Positions 49,895 to 59,586 of a stretch of DNA of 64,000 bases are shown in pieces. The notes beneath the pieces are model-generated. The model was not told the origin of the DNA and did not search any database. It saw only the letters and a program-made list of their open reading frames with translations. Source of the DNA: Kordia sp. TARA_039_SRF (lineage in GTDB: Bacteria > Bacteroidota > Bacteroidia > Flavobacteriales > Flavobacteriaceae); NCBI GenBank assembly GCA_006383075.2, contig SMNH02000001.1, positions 499,945 through 563,944 on the forward strand. The letters are read 5' to 3'. The translations under genes were made by a program, and so were the position numbers. Numbering within the stretch: the first letter of the stretch is position 1; every line of letters starts with the position of its first letter.

Positions 49895-51151
49895 ATGTCA
49901 TATTTTTTTACCTCTGAGTCGGTTTCAGAAGGACATCCAGACAAAGTAGCAGATCAAATTTCTGATGCTTTAATTGATAATTTTTTAGCGTTCGATCCTG
50001 AGTCAAAAGTTGCTTGTGAAACATTAGTAACAACTGGTCAGGTAATCCTTGCGGGAGAAGTAAAATCGAACACGTATTTAGACGTTCAAAAGATTGCAAG
50101 AGAAGTAGTTAACAAAATTGGCTATACTAAGAGTGAATATATGTTCGACGGAAATTCTTGTGGTGTTTTATCAGCTATTCATGAGCAGTCTGAAGACATT
50201 AACAGAGGTGTTGACAGAGAAACGAAAGAAGAGCAAGGTGCTGGTGACCAAGGAATGATGTTTGGGTATGCAACAAAAGAGACTGAAAACTTGATGCCAT
50301 TAGCGTTAGATTTATCACATTTAATGTTGATTGAATTGGCAGCTTTGCGCAGAGAAAATAAAGATATTACATACTTACGTCCAGATGCAAAAAGTCAGGT
50401 AACGATTGAGTATAATGATGACAATGTACCGTCACGCGTAGAAGCGATTGTAATTTCAACACAACACGACGATTTTGACGAAAGTGACGACGTAATGTTA
50501 ACCAAAATTCGCGAAGACATCGTAAACATTTTGATTCCACGCGTAAAGGCAAAATTAAAGCCAGAAATTCAAGCATTATTTGGTGACGATATTAAGTATC
50601 ACATCAACCCAACTGGAAAATTCGTAATTGGTGGACCACACGGAGATACTGGATTGACAGGAAGAAAAATCATCGTTGATACGTATGGTGGAAAAGGTGC
50701 TCACGGTGGTGGAGCGTTTTCTGGAAAAGATCCAAGTAAGGTAGATAGAAGTGCAGCGTATGCTACGCGTCACGTTGCAAAAAACTTGGTGGCGGCTGGT
50801 GTTGCTGACGAAATTTTAGTTCAAGTTTCGTACGCCATCGGAGTTGTTGAACCAATGGGAATTTTTGTGGATACCTACGGAACTGCCAAAGTTGATTTAT
50901 CTGATGGAGAAATTGCAGAGAAAGTAAAAGAAGTATTTGACATGCGCCCAGCAGCGATTGAAAGTCGTTTAAAATTGCGCACACCAATGTACAGTGAAAC
51001 AGCCGCGTACGGACACATGGGACGTACTAACGAAGTCGTTTCTAAAACTTTTACGACACCAAGTGGCGAAACAAAAACAATGGATGTAGAGCTATTTACT
51101 TGGGAAAAATTAGACTATGTAGACAAGGTAAAAACAGCTTTCGGATTGTAA
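49895..51151 (+). CDS. metK: S-adenosylmethionine synthetase
   Basis: [55 protein letters not shown]. Confidence 0.97.
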   Translation: MSYFFTSESVSEGHPDKVADQISDALIDNFLAFDPESKVACETLVTTGQVILAGEVKSNTYLDVQKIAREVVNKIGYTKSEYMFDGNSCGVLSAIHEQSEDINRGVDRETKEEQGAGDQGMMFGYATKETENLMPLALDLSHLMLIELAALRRENKDITYLRPDAKSQVTIEYNDDNVPSRVEAIVISTQHDDFDESDDVMLTKIREDIVNILIPRVKAKLKPEIQALFGDDIKYHINPTGKFVIGGPHGDTGLTGRKIIVDTYGGKGAHGGGAFSGKDPSKVDRSAAYATRHVAKNLVAAGVADEILVQVSYAIGVVEPMGIFVDTYGTAKVDLSDGEIAEKVKEVFDMRPAAIESRLKLRTPMYSETAAYGHMGRTNEVVSKTFTTPSGETKTMDVELFTWEKLDYVDKVKTAFGL

Positions 51152-51175
51152 AATTCTAAGCTTAGTTATATATTT

Positions 51176-51216
51176 AAAAACCGCTTTTGTAACTTATACA
51201 AAAGCGGTTTTTTTAT
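51176..51216 (+). terminator. metK terminator
   Basis: AAAACCGCTTTTGTaacttatACAAAAGCGGTTTTTTT. Confidence 0.9.
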
Positions 51217-51234
51217 GACTGTATTTTATGTAAT

Positions 51235-51654
51235 CTATTCGGCGACTTCTACAACTTTAGCATTTTTAATTTTTTCCATAAAACTTTCTTTTGAAGTTAC
51301 GTTCCAAGCGGTTTCAAAAATAGTTCCCCAAATGGCAAGTACTTGTCCAGGTTTCATGTCCGTTTCAACAATTAAATCCCAATGAAATAGACGGTTGATT
51401 CGCGCACGAAACTTTAAATTTGGATGCCATCGTACTTTTTCATGCCAATTTGGTCCAAACTCCGCTTTTCCCCACCAACGTCCGTCTGTGTGTAAGTATT
51501 GCCATGATGCGTGATACAATCCCTTGTGGTGAAAATAACAAAATTCATCTGTCATTGGTTCTTCAAGGTTTTGCTGTAAATTCAGTTCGTCAACAGGTTG
51601 TAGTCCTTTTAACGCTGGTTCGTGATTTGATGTTTCATTTTTAGAATTACTCAT
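51235..51654 (-). CDS. hypothetical protein; ORF extends to 51717
   Basis: Intact ORF MSNSKNETSNHEPALKGLQPVDELNL...; no family recognised with certainty. Confidence 0.5.
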   Translation of the reverse strand: MSNSKNETSNHEPALKGLQPVDELNLQQNLEEPMTDEFCYFHHKGLYHASWQYLHTDGRWWGKAEFGPNWHEKVRWHPNLKFRARINRLFHWDLIVETDMKPGQVLAIWGTIFETAWNVTSKESFMEKIKNAKVVEVAE

Positions 51655-51923
51655 GATTATTTTTTTATGGTTTGTAATGACACGAAAGTAGAAGACGTAA
51701 AAGACAAAAACCAACAATCACATGAACTTCAAGGGTTTATACGCTTAAAAAACGTATATATACGCTACTATTTTCACAATATCTATTGAAATCTTGCCTT
51801 TATACAATCAGGTAGACCGATGATGAAACCACTCTTTAGTTTCAAATAGAAGTACCGCAATTTTGATACACATTGCGGAAGCTGAAAAGCAAAAAGAGTA
51901 AGCAACATTAAATGTTTTGAATT

Positions 51924-52484
51924 ATGAAAAAAATAGGTCTCTATCTCTGTATTCTATTCTTATCAAGCTGTAACAAGCAATTGATGGAATATTGCAAAAA
52001 AGAAAATGCTGCCGCGTTTGATGCGTGCAAAAAAGAATGTGAGTTGGCGTTGCCTGATCCTGCAACAGGCTTGACGAAGGAAGAAGCGGTTAAAAAATGT
52101 AAAGAACGATGCTCCGTAAAAAATATTGAAGATCGCTTAAATTGTTACTACAGTCGAGATGCCAAATGCATCCGAAAATGTACACGAAACAAAGCAAAAG
52201 AGTGTCGAAAAGACAAAAGAGATTGCAGAAGAATTGCACGAACTACGAAACGAAATTGTATCAATCAAGCTAGAGGAAACAAAAGAAACTGTATCCAAAA
52301 TTGCAGAAGAAATTTGAGAGGACGACAGCGAAGAAGATGCATTAGAAATTGTAGACGAACTTTTAGAGCCGTACGAAGAAATTGCCGCCGAACTTTTAGA
52401 GCAGCAAAGAGTCAATGTACATCTGTTGATTGTAAAAAGAGCACATTTTATAACGAGTGTGTGACCGATTGTGGTAAAGGTTAG
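51924..52484 (+). CDS. Cys/Arg-rich lipoprotein of unknown function
   Basis: Lipobox LFLSSC; C-terminal half has repeating CIRNCRR/NCRRTFRA units. Confidence 0.6.
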   Translation: MKKIGLYLCILFLSSCNKQLMEYCKKENAAAFDACKKECELALPDPATGLTKEEAVKKCKERCSVKNIEDRLNCYYSRDAKCIRKCTRNKAKECRKDKRDCRRIARTTKRNCINQARGNKRNCIQNCRRNLRGRQRRRCIRNCRRTFRAVRRNCRRTFRAAKSQCTSVDCKKSTFYNECVTDCGKG

Positions 52485-52516
52485 TTGTATTACTAGTGCT
52501 ATTTGTAGAGAATAAA

Positions 52517-52645
52517 GAGGTCTGAAAAGTTATTTACAAACGTCATTCTGAGCTTGACTCAGAATCTCATCACACTAATTTTCAACTGTTATGGGAAACC
52601 CAGTCAAGTTCGGCTTGACGAAATTTGTACTTTTTCGACAACCTC
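52517..52645. repeat. intergenic element related to 18553-18701, copy 2
   Basis: GAGGTCTGAAAAG...CGTCATTCTGAGCTTGACTCAGAATCTCATCACAC...GTCAAGTTCGGCTTGACGAAAT...CTTTTTCGACAACCTC. Confidence 0.75.
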
Positions 52646-52789
52646 TTTTCTCTGTTTTTACCATCATTTCAGCACAAATTTTGTGACAAGCGTATACTTT
52701 TCGTAGACATATACAAAGATTGTAAGGTTTTGATTTGATTGTCGTTTTTAGCTTTCCTATCTTGAAAAAGAACTAGTGTATCTACCAAT

Positions 52790-53575
52790 ATGGATTCTTT
52801 ACAACATCAATCTAAAAAAACACCAAAACAAACTACTACGGCTTCTGCTGTATCGCAGAAAATATCAAAAAAAGATGCGTTTCAACTTTTAGACAATCGC
52901 CCAGAAACTGTTGTACAGCAAAAGATGCAACAGCAAATTACCGAAAAAACAGCTACAACTTCTTCACAAAACAGTAAAATAACAGCTTCCAATGCTATAC
53001 AACTTGTGAAAAGGTATGAGAAAAAAAAGAAGAAGAAAAAAGCTAAAAAATCAGGCTATGAAAGTGATTCGGAAGATTGGGTGCCACCAAGTGCACGACG
53101 TAAACATAGACAAACGTTTAGCAAGGCACTAAGAAGAAGGGTAATTATGAAAGGTGCGTTGCGAAATAAGAATCGTATGTATGTGTGTCCCGGCTGTGGA
53201 AAACCGCTGGCAGACCGAAAAGGACGCGAAATCAAAACTTTTTATATCAGTAAATCGAAAAAACGACATAATATCGTTTCGGCACAATTAGACCATTATC
53301 CTCCATGGGCTGGCAGATTGAAGAAATTAAAAGCAAAAAAGAAGTCGGACGAAGAAATTCGTAAAGATCACGACGATCCAACGAGATTGAGACCGTTGTG
53401 CCGTGAATGTAATCAGAGTCATAAGTTTGAAAAGGTAAAAGACTTGCCTGATAGCGGATATACCGACGATGAATACGAAAGCGACAACGAAGCAAGAGAC
53501 AAAGAAATTTGGAAAAAATACCGAAAAGACGACGATGATAATGCAGGAGCTGGCGGCACGGGAGTTACGGCGTAA
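52790..53575 (+). CDS. putative polymorphic toxin: eCIS-cargo-like N-terminus plus HNH-type nuclease domain
   Basis: FQLLDNRPETVVQQKMQQQI and NAIQLVKR motifs; CPGCGKPL...SAQLDHYPPW...DDPTRLRPLCRECNQSHKFE HNH/zinc-finger layout. Confidence 0.65.
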   Translation: MDSLQHQSKKTPKQTTTASAVSQKISKKDAFQLLDNRPETVVQQKMQQQITEKTATTSSQNSKITASNAIQLVKRYEKKKKKKKAKKSGYESDSEDWVPPSARRKHRQTFSKALRRRVIMKGALRNKNRMYVCPGCGKPLADRKGREIKTFYISKSKKRHNIVSAQLDHYPPWAGRLKKLKAKKKSDEEIRKDHDDPTRLRPLCRECNQSHKFEKVKDLPDSGYTDDEYESDNEARDKEIWKKYRKDDDDNAGAGGTGVTA

Positions 53576-53581
53576 AGGACA

Positions 53582-54160
53582 TTATTTACCGTCACAATTT
53601 TCATTATAAAATGTTACTATTTCTGGCAGATTTTTGCTTTTAAAATAGCGTTCATCTGTATATTTTTCTCGAAAAGCGGTACATTTTTTCAACTGGTTTA
53701 TAAAGCTTTCAAACTCCGCTTTTGTGCGCACATATCCGTGATAAAAATCACTTACCACAAACGGATAATCTGGTCGAAATCCTGGATCATTTTTGTACAA
53801 ACGAACTTTTCCGATATTAATTACAATGTCCATTTCCACATGTGTGGTTGACAAAGAAGGTGTTTCTTCAATAATTTCTACAACGGTTGGTCTGTTCTTT
53901 CTATCGAAATAATGAATTTGATAAATTTTGTCGTAGGTATACACATCCGTTATTTCTTTTCCTTGTATGTTATTTGTGATGGTGACACGACCAATATTTC
54001 GAAAAGGATTTACGGCACTTAGTTTATCGGCAACTATGGTGTCTTTCGTTTTTAGAACGATGAATTCTTTTTTTCGCTCCGATTCAGGCAATGAAGCACA
54101 AGAGATGCTCAACACACCTAAAAAGCCGCTTAGCAGAAGAATTTTGAATGTGACTTTCAT
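53582..54160 (-). CDS. hypothetical lipoprotein; ORF extends to 54193
   Basis: MKVTFKILLLSGFLGVLSISCASLPESERK lipoprotein signal. Confidence 0.6.
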   Translation of the reverse strand: MKVTFKILLLSGFLGVLSISCASLPESERKKEFIVLKTKDTIVADKLSAVNPFRNIGRVTITNNIQGKEITDVYTYDKIYQIHYFDRKNRPTVVEIIEETPSLSTTHVEMDIVINIGKVRLYKNDPGFRPDYPFVVSDFYHGYVRTKAEFESFINQLKKCTAFREKYTDERYFKSKNLPEIVTFYNENCDGK

Positions 54161-54276
54161 ATTTTTTTCTTTAAAATTACAAAAGCCAAACATTCAAAAA
54201 CATACGATGTTATGCGTAGTTTTGGGATTTAATCGATTTTTATTTTTTACTTTTAAGTTCACTTTTACTAAAAATT

Positions 54277-55254
54277 ATGTCACAAAAAATACGTTGGGGA
54301 ATTCTTGGATTGGGAAAAATTGCACACAAATTTGCATCCGATTTACAACTTTCCGAAACAGCAATACTACAAGGAGTTGCCTCGCGAAGTATTGAAAAAG
54401 CTTCAGATTTTGCTACAACATATCATGCAAAAAAAGCATTTTCTTCGTATGAAGCATTAGTCAAAGATGACGAGATTGATATTGTATATATTGCTACGCC
54501 ACATGCCTTACATTTTGAAAATACAATGTTATGTTTACAGCATAAAAAAGCGGTTTTATGTGAAAAGCCACTCGGAATAAATCTCACGGAAGTGCAACAA
54601 ATGATAGCGAAAGCAAAAGCACAAAACGTATTTTTTATGGAAGCGATTTGGACACGATTTATGCCATCGTTTCAAAAAGTTCATGAATTGCTGAACGAAA
54701 ATGCTATCGGAGAAATCATCAGTATTCGGGCAGATTTTGGTTTTCAAACGCCGTTTCAACCTGAAAGTCGTTTGTTTAATAAGAAACTTGGCGGCGGCTC
54801 GTTGCTCGATATTGGCTTGTATCCTATTTTTTTAAGTCTTTCCGTATTGGGAATGCCTTCCAACATTGATGCTTCGGCACGTTTTACCGAAACTGGCGTT
54901 GATAGTTTTTGCGCTATGTTGTTCGATTATGAAAACGGTCAAAAAGCGGTTTTAGAATCTACTTTTGAAGTCGATACGCCTACAGAAGCTTATATTTTTG
55001 GCACAAAAGGCGTGATAAAATTACATCGCCGTTTTCACGAAGCCAATACCGTTTCGCTGATAAAAAACAATGAAGAAACCGTTTTTGAATTGCCACATGC
55101 AGGCATTGGATATATTCACGAGATTGAAGCAGTGAATTCATGTATGTTAGCTGGTGAAACAGAAAACCCGAAATTGCCATTAGAATTTAGTTTACAATTA
55201 ATGACGATTATTGACAAGGTAAAATCAAAAATTGGATTGCAATACATTGTATAA
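54277..55254 (+). CDS. Gfo/Idh/MocA family oxidoreductase
   Basis: IRWGILGLGKIAHKFASDL, ATPHALHFENTMLCLQHKKAVLCEKPLGINL. Confidence 0.92.
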   Translation: MSQKIRWGILGLGKIAHKFASDLQLSETAILQGVASRSIEKASDFATTYHAKKAFSSYEALVKDDEIDIVYIATPHALHFENTMLCLQHKKAVLCEKPLGINLTEVQQMIAKAKAQNVFFMEAIWTRFMPSFQKVHELLNENAIGEIISIRADFGFQTPFQPESRLFNKKLGGGSLLDIGLYPIFLSLSVLGMPSNIDASARFTETGVDSFCAMLFDYENGQKAVLESTFEVDTPTEAYIFGTKGVIKLHRRFHEANTVSLIKNNEETVFELPHAGIGYIHEIEAVNSCMLAGETENPKLPLEFSLQLMTIIDKVKSKIGLQYIV

Positions 55255-55257
55255 AAA

Positions 55258-55902
55258 ATGGGCGTTTATAACTTATTTAGTCGTGAAAACTTATCAAACT
55301 TGAACCCGCCAAGCGCAGGTATCATTAAAGAAATCTTGTACGATATTGCTACTCCTGTTTTTGAAAAGCTCAATCTTGAAGCTACTGAAAATCCGTATGT
55401 TTGGATGAGCGATTTTAACGAGGAAGGAATTCGAAAAATAATTCAATTTAGTTATCGTGGCACTGTCGGTCATTTTAGAATAGGAACTAATTTTGATTTT
55501 ATGCCTGTTGTCAATTCCAAACAAAAAATTGTGTTTCATAAAAAGCAATGTCATTTGTTTGATGATGCACAAACTATTGTTGGCAGTAAAAAAAGTATTT
55601 CGCTTTGGCATCAGAAATCATTCATCAAATCGTTACAAAAACTAGTACACAAACGTATTCATAAAATTGAAGCATATTTAGCAAATGCTAGTACAATCAC
55701 ACAAAATATTAGTATCGCAAACAAGCAATTACAACATCCTGATGAGATGTATCAAATTCACAATCCAGCATTGAAATATGTTCTTTCGTTTTTGTATGCT
55801 AAGTTGGGAGAAGAAGACAAAGCCTTAGCGTTGATGAAAGAACATTTAACACAAACACAACACACACCAAAGGAAATTATAGACTATCTCAAAAAGGTCT
55901 AA
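55258..55902 (+). CDS. hypothetical protein
   Basis: Intact ORF 4 bp after the oxidoreductase. Confidence 0.5.
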   Translation: MGVYNLFSRENLSNLNPPSAGIIKEILYDIATPVFEKLNLEATENPYVWMSDFNEEGIRKIIQFSYRGTVGHFRIGTNFDFMPVVNSKQKIVFHKKQCHLFDDAQTIVGSKKSISLWHQKSFIKSLQKLVHKRIHKIEAYLANASTITQNISIANKQLQHPDEMYQIHNPALKYVLSFLYAKLGEEDKALALMKEHLTQTQHTPKEIIDYLKKV

Positions 55903-55955
55903 TATATTTTGTTTGAAACAAATTTCGTTCTGAATCGTTTATTGTATAAATACCA

Positions 55956-57290
55956 TTGCAAATCAAGATTTTAACCGTGCGGAACAACCTCATCATTCAT
56001 AGTATTTTAATTGTTTTACTGCTCGCCATTAGTGTTGCTGCTTCTAGTACGTATCGACTCGAAACTCAAAAACGTGCATTGAAAACGGATGTTATTGAAC
56101 TTTCGGATATTAAATACGGTATGTTTAATGTGGATGCTTGGGAAGAACAATTCGCAACAATCATTACAAAAAAACTAGAGGAATTAGAGCTTTCAGGCAC
56201 GCAACGCGATGAAGCACGTGTGAAGATTAGAACGTTTTTAAACGAATCTATTGATAAGTTTGAGATTGCGTACAAAGCAAAAAACGAGAAAAACGCCGAT
56301 TTTTTAGGATTGTCGCTACGAAATATTGGCGCCGATTATTTTCAGATTTTTGGTGAATTGAAAAACCAAGTGCCTGTCATCACAGAAGATATTCTCGATT
56401 TTTTAGAAAGTGAAGAAAATCGTGATGGTATTAAAAATTATATTTTAGCGCAAATCAATTCGTATACGGAAGGAACTTTTCAAAAGTTAGATTATACCAC
56501 TTACAACAACATTTTATCCAACTACAATGCTGCGGACGGAAGTGAGTGCATCACTATTATTTCCGATAAACTTTCACATGTTAAAAATCAGCAAAGCGCT
56601 TATAATATTGTCTTAGTCGTAGCTTTTTTGAGTATGCTTTTATTGTTGTTATTCTTAAAAGAAACTTCTAATTTTAGAATTACTATTTATATCGTTGCTG
56701 CCATTCATTTACTTGCATTAGGCGTTTTTCTCCCGATGATTGACATTGACGCGCGCATTGCTTCGATGGAATTGCAATTGATGGGCGAAGCGATTTCGTT
56801 TACCGATCAAGTGTTGTATTACAAAAGCAAAAGCATCATGGAAGTATCACAAATCATGCTTTCGCAAGGAAAAACAAAAGTGATGTTGGTTGGTGTGTTG
56901 GTTTTATTATTTAGTGTAATTTTCCCTGTTTCTAAGCTCATTTCGAGTGTTGCACTTATCTTTAAACGTTCCTTACAACACAACCGATTTATAAAATTTA
57001 TGGTGTTTAAAAGCGGAAAATGGTCCATGGCAGATGTGATGGTGGTTTCTATTTTTATGTCGTATATCGGTTTTACAGGCATCATTTCAGGACAGCTTTC
57101 ACAATTGGAAAACAGCATTGAAAATTTGGAAATCCTTTCCACCAATAAATCCGAACTGCAAAATGGCTTCTTCTTTTTTATGGGCTTCGTGATTTTAAGT
57201 ATTTTTATTTCGCAACGCATTCAGAAGTTGGTCAAAACGCCCGAAATAGGTGAAGCTGTCATGAAGGATACAGACAAACCACAATCCTAA
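55956..57290 (+). CDS. paraquat-inducible protein A-like membrane protein
   Basis: PqiA-like C-terminal membrane segments: VLLFSVIFPVSKLISSVALIF, KFMVFKSGKWSMADVMVVSIFMSYIGFTGI. Confidence 0.7.
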   Translation: MQIKILTVRNNLIIHSILIVLLLAISVAASSTYRLETQKRALKTDVIELSDIKYGMFNVDAWEEQFATIITKKLEELELSGTQRDEARVKIRTFLNESIDKFEIAYKAKNEKNADFLGLSLRNIGADYFQIFGELKNQVPVITEDILDFLESEENRDGIKNYILAQINSYTEGTFQKLDYTTYNNILSNYNAADGSECITIISDKLSHVKNQQSAYNIVLVVAFLSMLLLLLFLKETSNFRITIYIVAAIHLLALGVFLPMIDIDARIASMELQLMGEAISFTDQVLYYKSKSIMEVSQIMLSQGKTKVMLVGVLVLLFSVIFPVSKLISSVALIFKRSLQHNRFIKFMVFKSGKWSMADVMVVSIFMSYIGFTGIISGQLSQLENSIENLEILSTNKSELQNGFFFFMGFVILSIFISQRIQKLVKTPEIGEAVMKDTDKPQS

Positions 57291-57354
57291 TTTTAACGTA
57301 AGTTTGACTTAGGAAATCACTATGTAATTCGTAATTCAATTAGAAATAACTAAT

Positions 57355-57429
57355 TGTCAGTTCGAGCGCAGTCGAGAACAGCTAAGAATTGATAATTTCA
57401 AAAAAATCTCGACTGCGCTCGATTTGACA
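57355..57429. repeat. TGTCA-TCGAGCGCAGTCGAGA inverted-repeat element
   Basis: TGTCAGTTCGAGCGCAGTCGAGA...TCTCGACTGCGCTCGATTTGACA. Confidence 0.85.
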
Positions 57430-57495
57430 TTGATTATAACACACTAGTAATCAACTACATAATAAAATAATTATATCGAACTCACGTTAATTCTA

Positions 57496-58167
57496 TCAAA
57501 AATCTACCGAAATCAATCCTTCTTTTACTGCTTTTACAATCAGTGTTGCTGTATTTCGCGCACCTAGTTTGCTGATTAAATTTTTACGATGTCCTTCAAT
57601 AGTACGCTTGCTTAAAAAGAGCTTCTCGCCTATTTCACTTGTGGTGAGTCCTTTGGCAATGAGTTGTAGCACTTCCATTTCGCGTGAAGTCAGTTGGTAG
57701 TTGTTTTTAAGTGTAGGCACTTTGCCTGATTTGTCTTTCAGACTTTTCAACATCGCTTGTGAAACGGATTCATTAAAATAATGTCCTTCTTCATAAACAG
57801 TTCTGATAGCTTCTTCAAATTCTCTCGGTTCGGCATCTTTCATCAAATAACCATTGGCGCCCAATTCCATCAAATACGCAATCATACGCGCTTCTTTGTG
57901 CATGGTTAAAACAATAATTTTTAAGTCTGGATAAATACTATTTTCTGTTAGATATCTTAAGGTTTCCACGCCGTCCATTTTAGGCATTTCTAAGTCTAAA
58001 AGAATCACATCTGGCGTATTGTTTTGGAGCTTTGTCAACAAATCTTGCCCGTTTTCTGCTTCTAGTGTTAATTGCGTATTTTCATAATCGTCAATAATCA
58101 ATCGGATGCCTTCGCGGAACAACGAATGATCGTCTGCAATGCCTACATTAATAACTTTTTCATTCAT
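57496..58167 (-). CDS. LuxR/NarL-family response regulator
   Basis: VGIADDHSLFREGIRLII, DVILLDLEMPKMDGVETL, LTSREMEVLQLIAKGLTTSEIGEKLFLSKRTIEGHRKNL. Confidence 0.94.
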   Translation of the reverse strand: MNEKVINVGIADDHSLFREGIRLIIDDYENTQLTLEAENGQDLLTKLQNNTPDVILLDLEMPKMDGVETLRYLTENSIYPDLKIIVLTMHKEARMIAYLMELGANGYLMKDAEPREFEEAIRTVYEEGHYFNESVSQAMLKSLKDKSGKVPTLKNNYQLTSREMEVLQLIAKGLTTSEIGEKLFLSKRTIEGHRKNLISKLGARNTATLIVKAVKEGLISVDF

Positions 58168-58951
58168 AAGTAATTGGTATTTGTATGATTAATTTGATTC
58201 CTTTTGCAACTTTTTCATAGTAAGATTTCCCAGAAAGTGCCGACAAACGACTTTCTATATTTTTGAGTCCAATGCCTTTCTTTTGTTGTACTGTAGATTC
58301 GTCAAATCCAACGCCATTATCTTGGTATACAATAATGAAATTTGTCGATTCATTTTTGAAAACAATGGAAATTTCGGTAGCGTTAGCGTGTTTTAACGTA
58401 TTATTTACAAGTTCTTGCAACATGCGATACACATTCAATTCATCAGACTTGGAGACTGTTTTATTGCTAAAATCCTCAAAAGTAACATGAACGGCTTTTA
58501 AATCATTGACGATATTTATCATGCTTTTTACTGCTTCCGCTAAACCCAATCGCTCCAAAATTGCTGGTCGTAAATCTTGTGAAATGCTACGTACACCTTG
58601 AATCATTCGTTCAAACAACGCATACATTTTTTCAGTAGTGGCTGCTAGTTTTTTGGGAGACGCTTTGGGCGAAATTTGACTTAAATACAGTTTCGTAGTT
58701 GTTAGTAATGCACCTACATCGTCGTGCAGTTCTTTTCCAATGCGCGCACGTTCTTTTTCTTCACTTTGGATGGCAATTTGTAATAATTCTCGTTGATACG
58801 CCGCTTCTACTTCTTGGTGTTTTTGCTGCTGTGCGAATAAGCGTTTTTGGTAAATGATGAAAAATACAATTACGCCCAAAGCCAGCGCAAAAAGCACGAC
58901 CATTCCAATGATGATAATTTGTAATGTTAGCGTCGAATCGGATTCACCCAT
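58160..58951 (-). CDS. NarX-type sensor histidine kinase; ORF extends to 59008
   Basis: ERARIGKELHDDVGALLTTTKLYL, YRMLQELVNNTLKHANATEI, DNGVGFDES...KGIGLKNIESRLSAL. Confidence 0.92.
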   Translation of the reverse strand: MGESDSTLTLQIIIIGMVVLFALALGVIVFFIIYQKRLFAQQQKHQEVEAAYQRELLQIAIQSEEKERARIGKELHDDVGALLTTTKLYLSQISPKASPKKLAATTEKMYALFERMIQGVRSISQDLRPAILERLGLAEAVKSMINIVNDLKAVHVTFEDFSNKTVSKSDELNVYRMLQELVNNTLKHANATEISIVFKNESTNFIIVYQDNGVGFDESTVQQKKGIGLKNIESRLSALSGKSYYEKVAKGIKLIIQIPITYE

Positions 58952-59586
58952 ACTGCAATGGTAAAAAAGAGCATTAATATGATATTGACAACCGCATGCA
59001 ATCCCCAAACTAAATAACTTACCGAGTCAGGCTTGGTAAACATGCTGTTATTGATAAAAAACAGGATTAAGTTACTCGAAAAATAAATTAAAAAGCCTGC
59101 ATTGATCCAAAACATTGGTTTTTTTTCTAGCGGACTGTAAATTTCTTCTTGCAAAAGCGCATAAAAATAACACAAGCACAAAAAGATGACTAAAAACCCG
59201 AGCGTAGTTGTCACGTTAGAATTAAACGTGGTCAATGCTTGAAAATAGAGCATATTTACTATCGCGAACACTGTAAAAATCACTCCGATACTCATAAAGA
59301 AATACTTTGGAAATAGTTTTTTCAACGCTTCTTTGTACAAATTGAGAATCAGCAAACATTCCACAATACTGTAAAAATGAAATACTGGCAGATTGTTTTC
59401 TTTTCGGTACCACAACATATTTGAAACAGCTTCAACCACACAAATCGAAACCAATAAATACAGTAATTTTCGTTGTATACTTGTCAAGCGACGGTGTTTC
59501 CAAAGTGCAATACACAATGGCAACAATACGCCAAATGACGAGATGAGTCGCAGGTATCCAAAAAGTTCTTCACTCATGTTTTTCAA
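58927..59586 (-). CDS. multi-pass membrane protein upstream of the histidine kinase
   Basis: Six to seven hydrophobic segments; translationally overlapping arrangement with the kinase. Confidence 0.6.
   Translation of the reverse strand: MKNMSEELFGYLRLISSFGVLLPLCIALWKHRRLTSIQRKLLYLLVSICVVEAVSNMLWYRKENNLPVFHFYSIVECLLILNLYKEALKKLFPKYFFMSIGVIFTVFAIVNMLYFQALTTFNSNVTTTLGFLVIFLCLCYFYALLQEEIYSPLEKKPMFWINAGFLIYFSSNLILFFINNSMFTKPDSVSYLVWGLHAVVNIILMLFFTIAVWVNPIRR

Noticed and set aside
52137-52415. Ser/Ile-rich minus-strand ORF
   Set aside because: Antisense of the repetitive Cys/Arg-rich lipoprotein gene; composition follows from the repeat.
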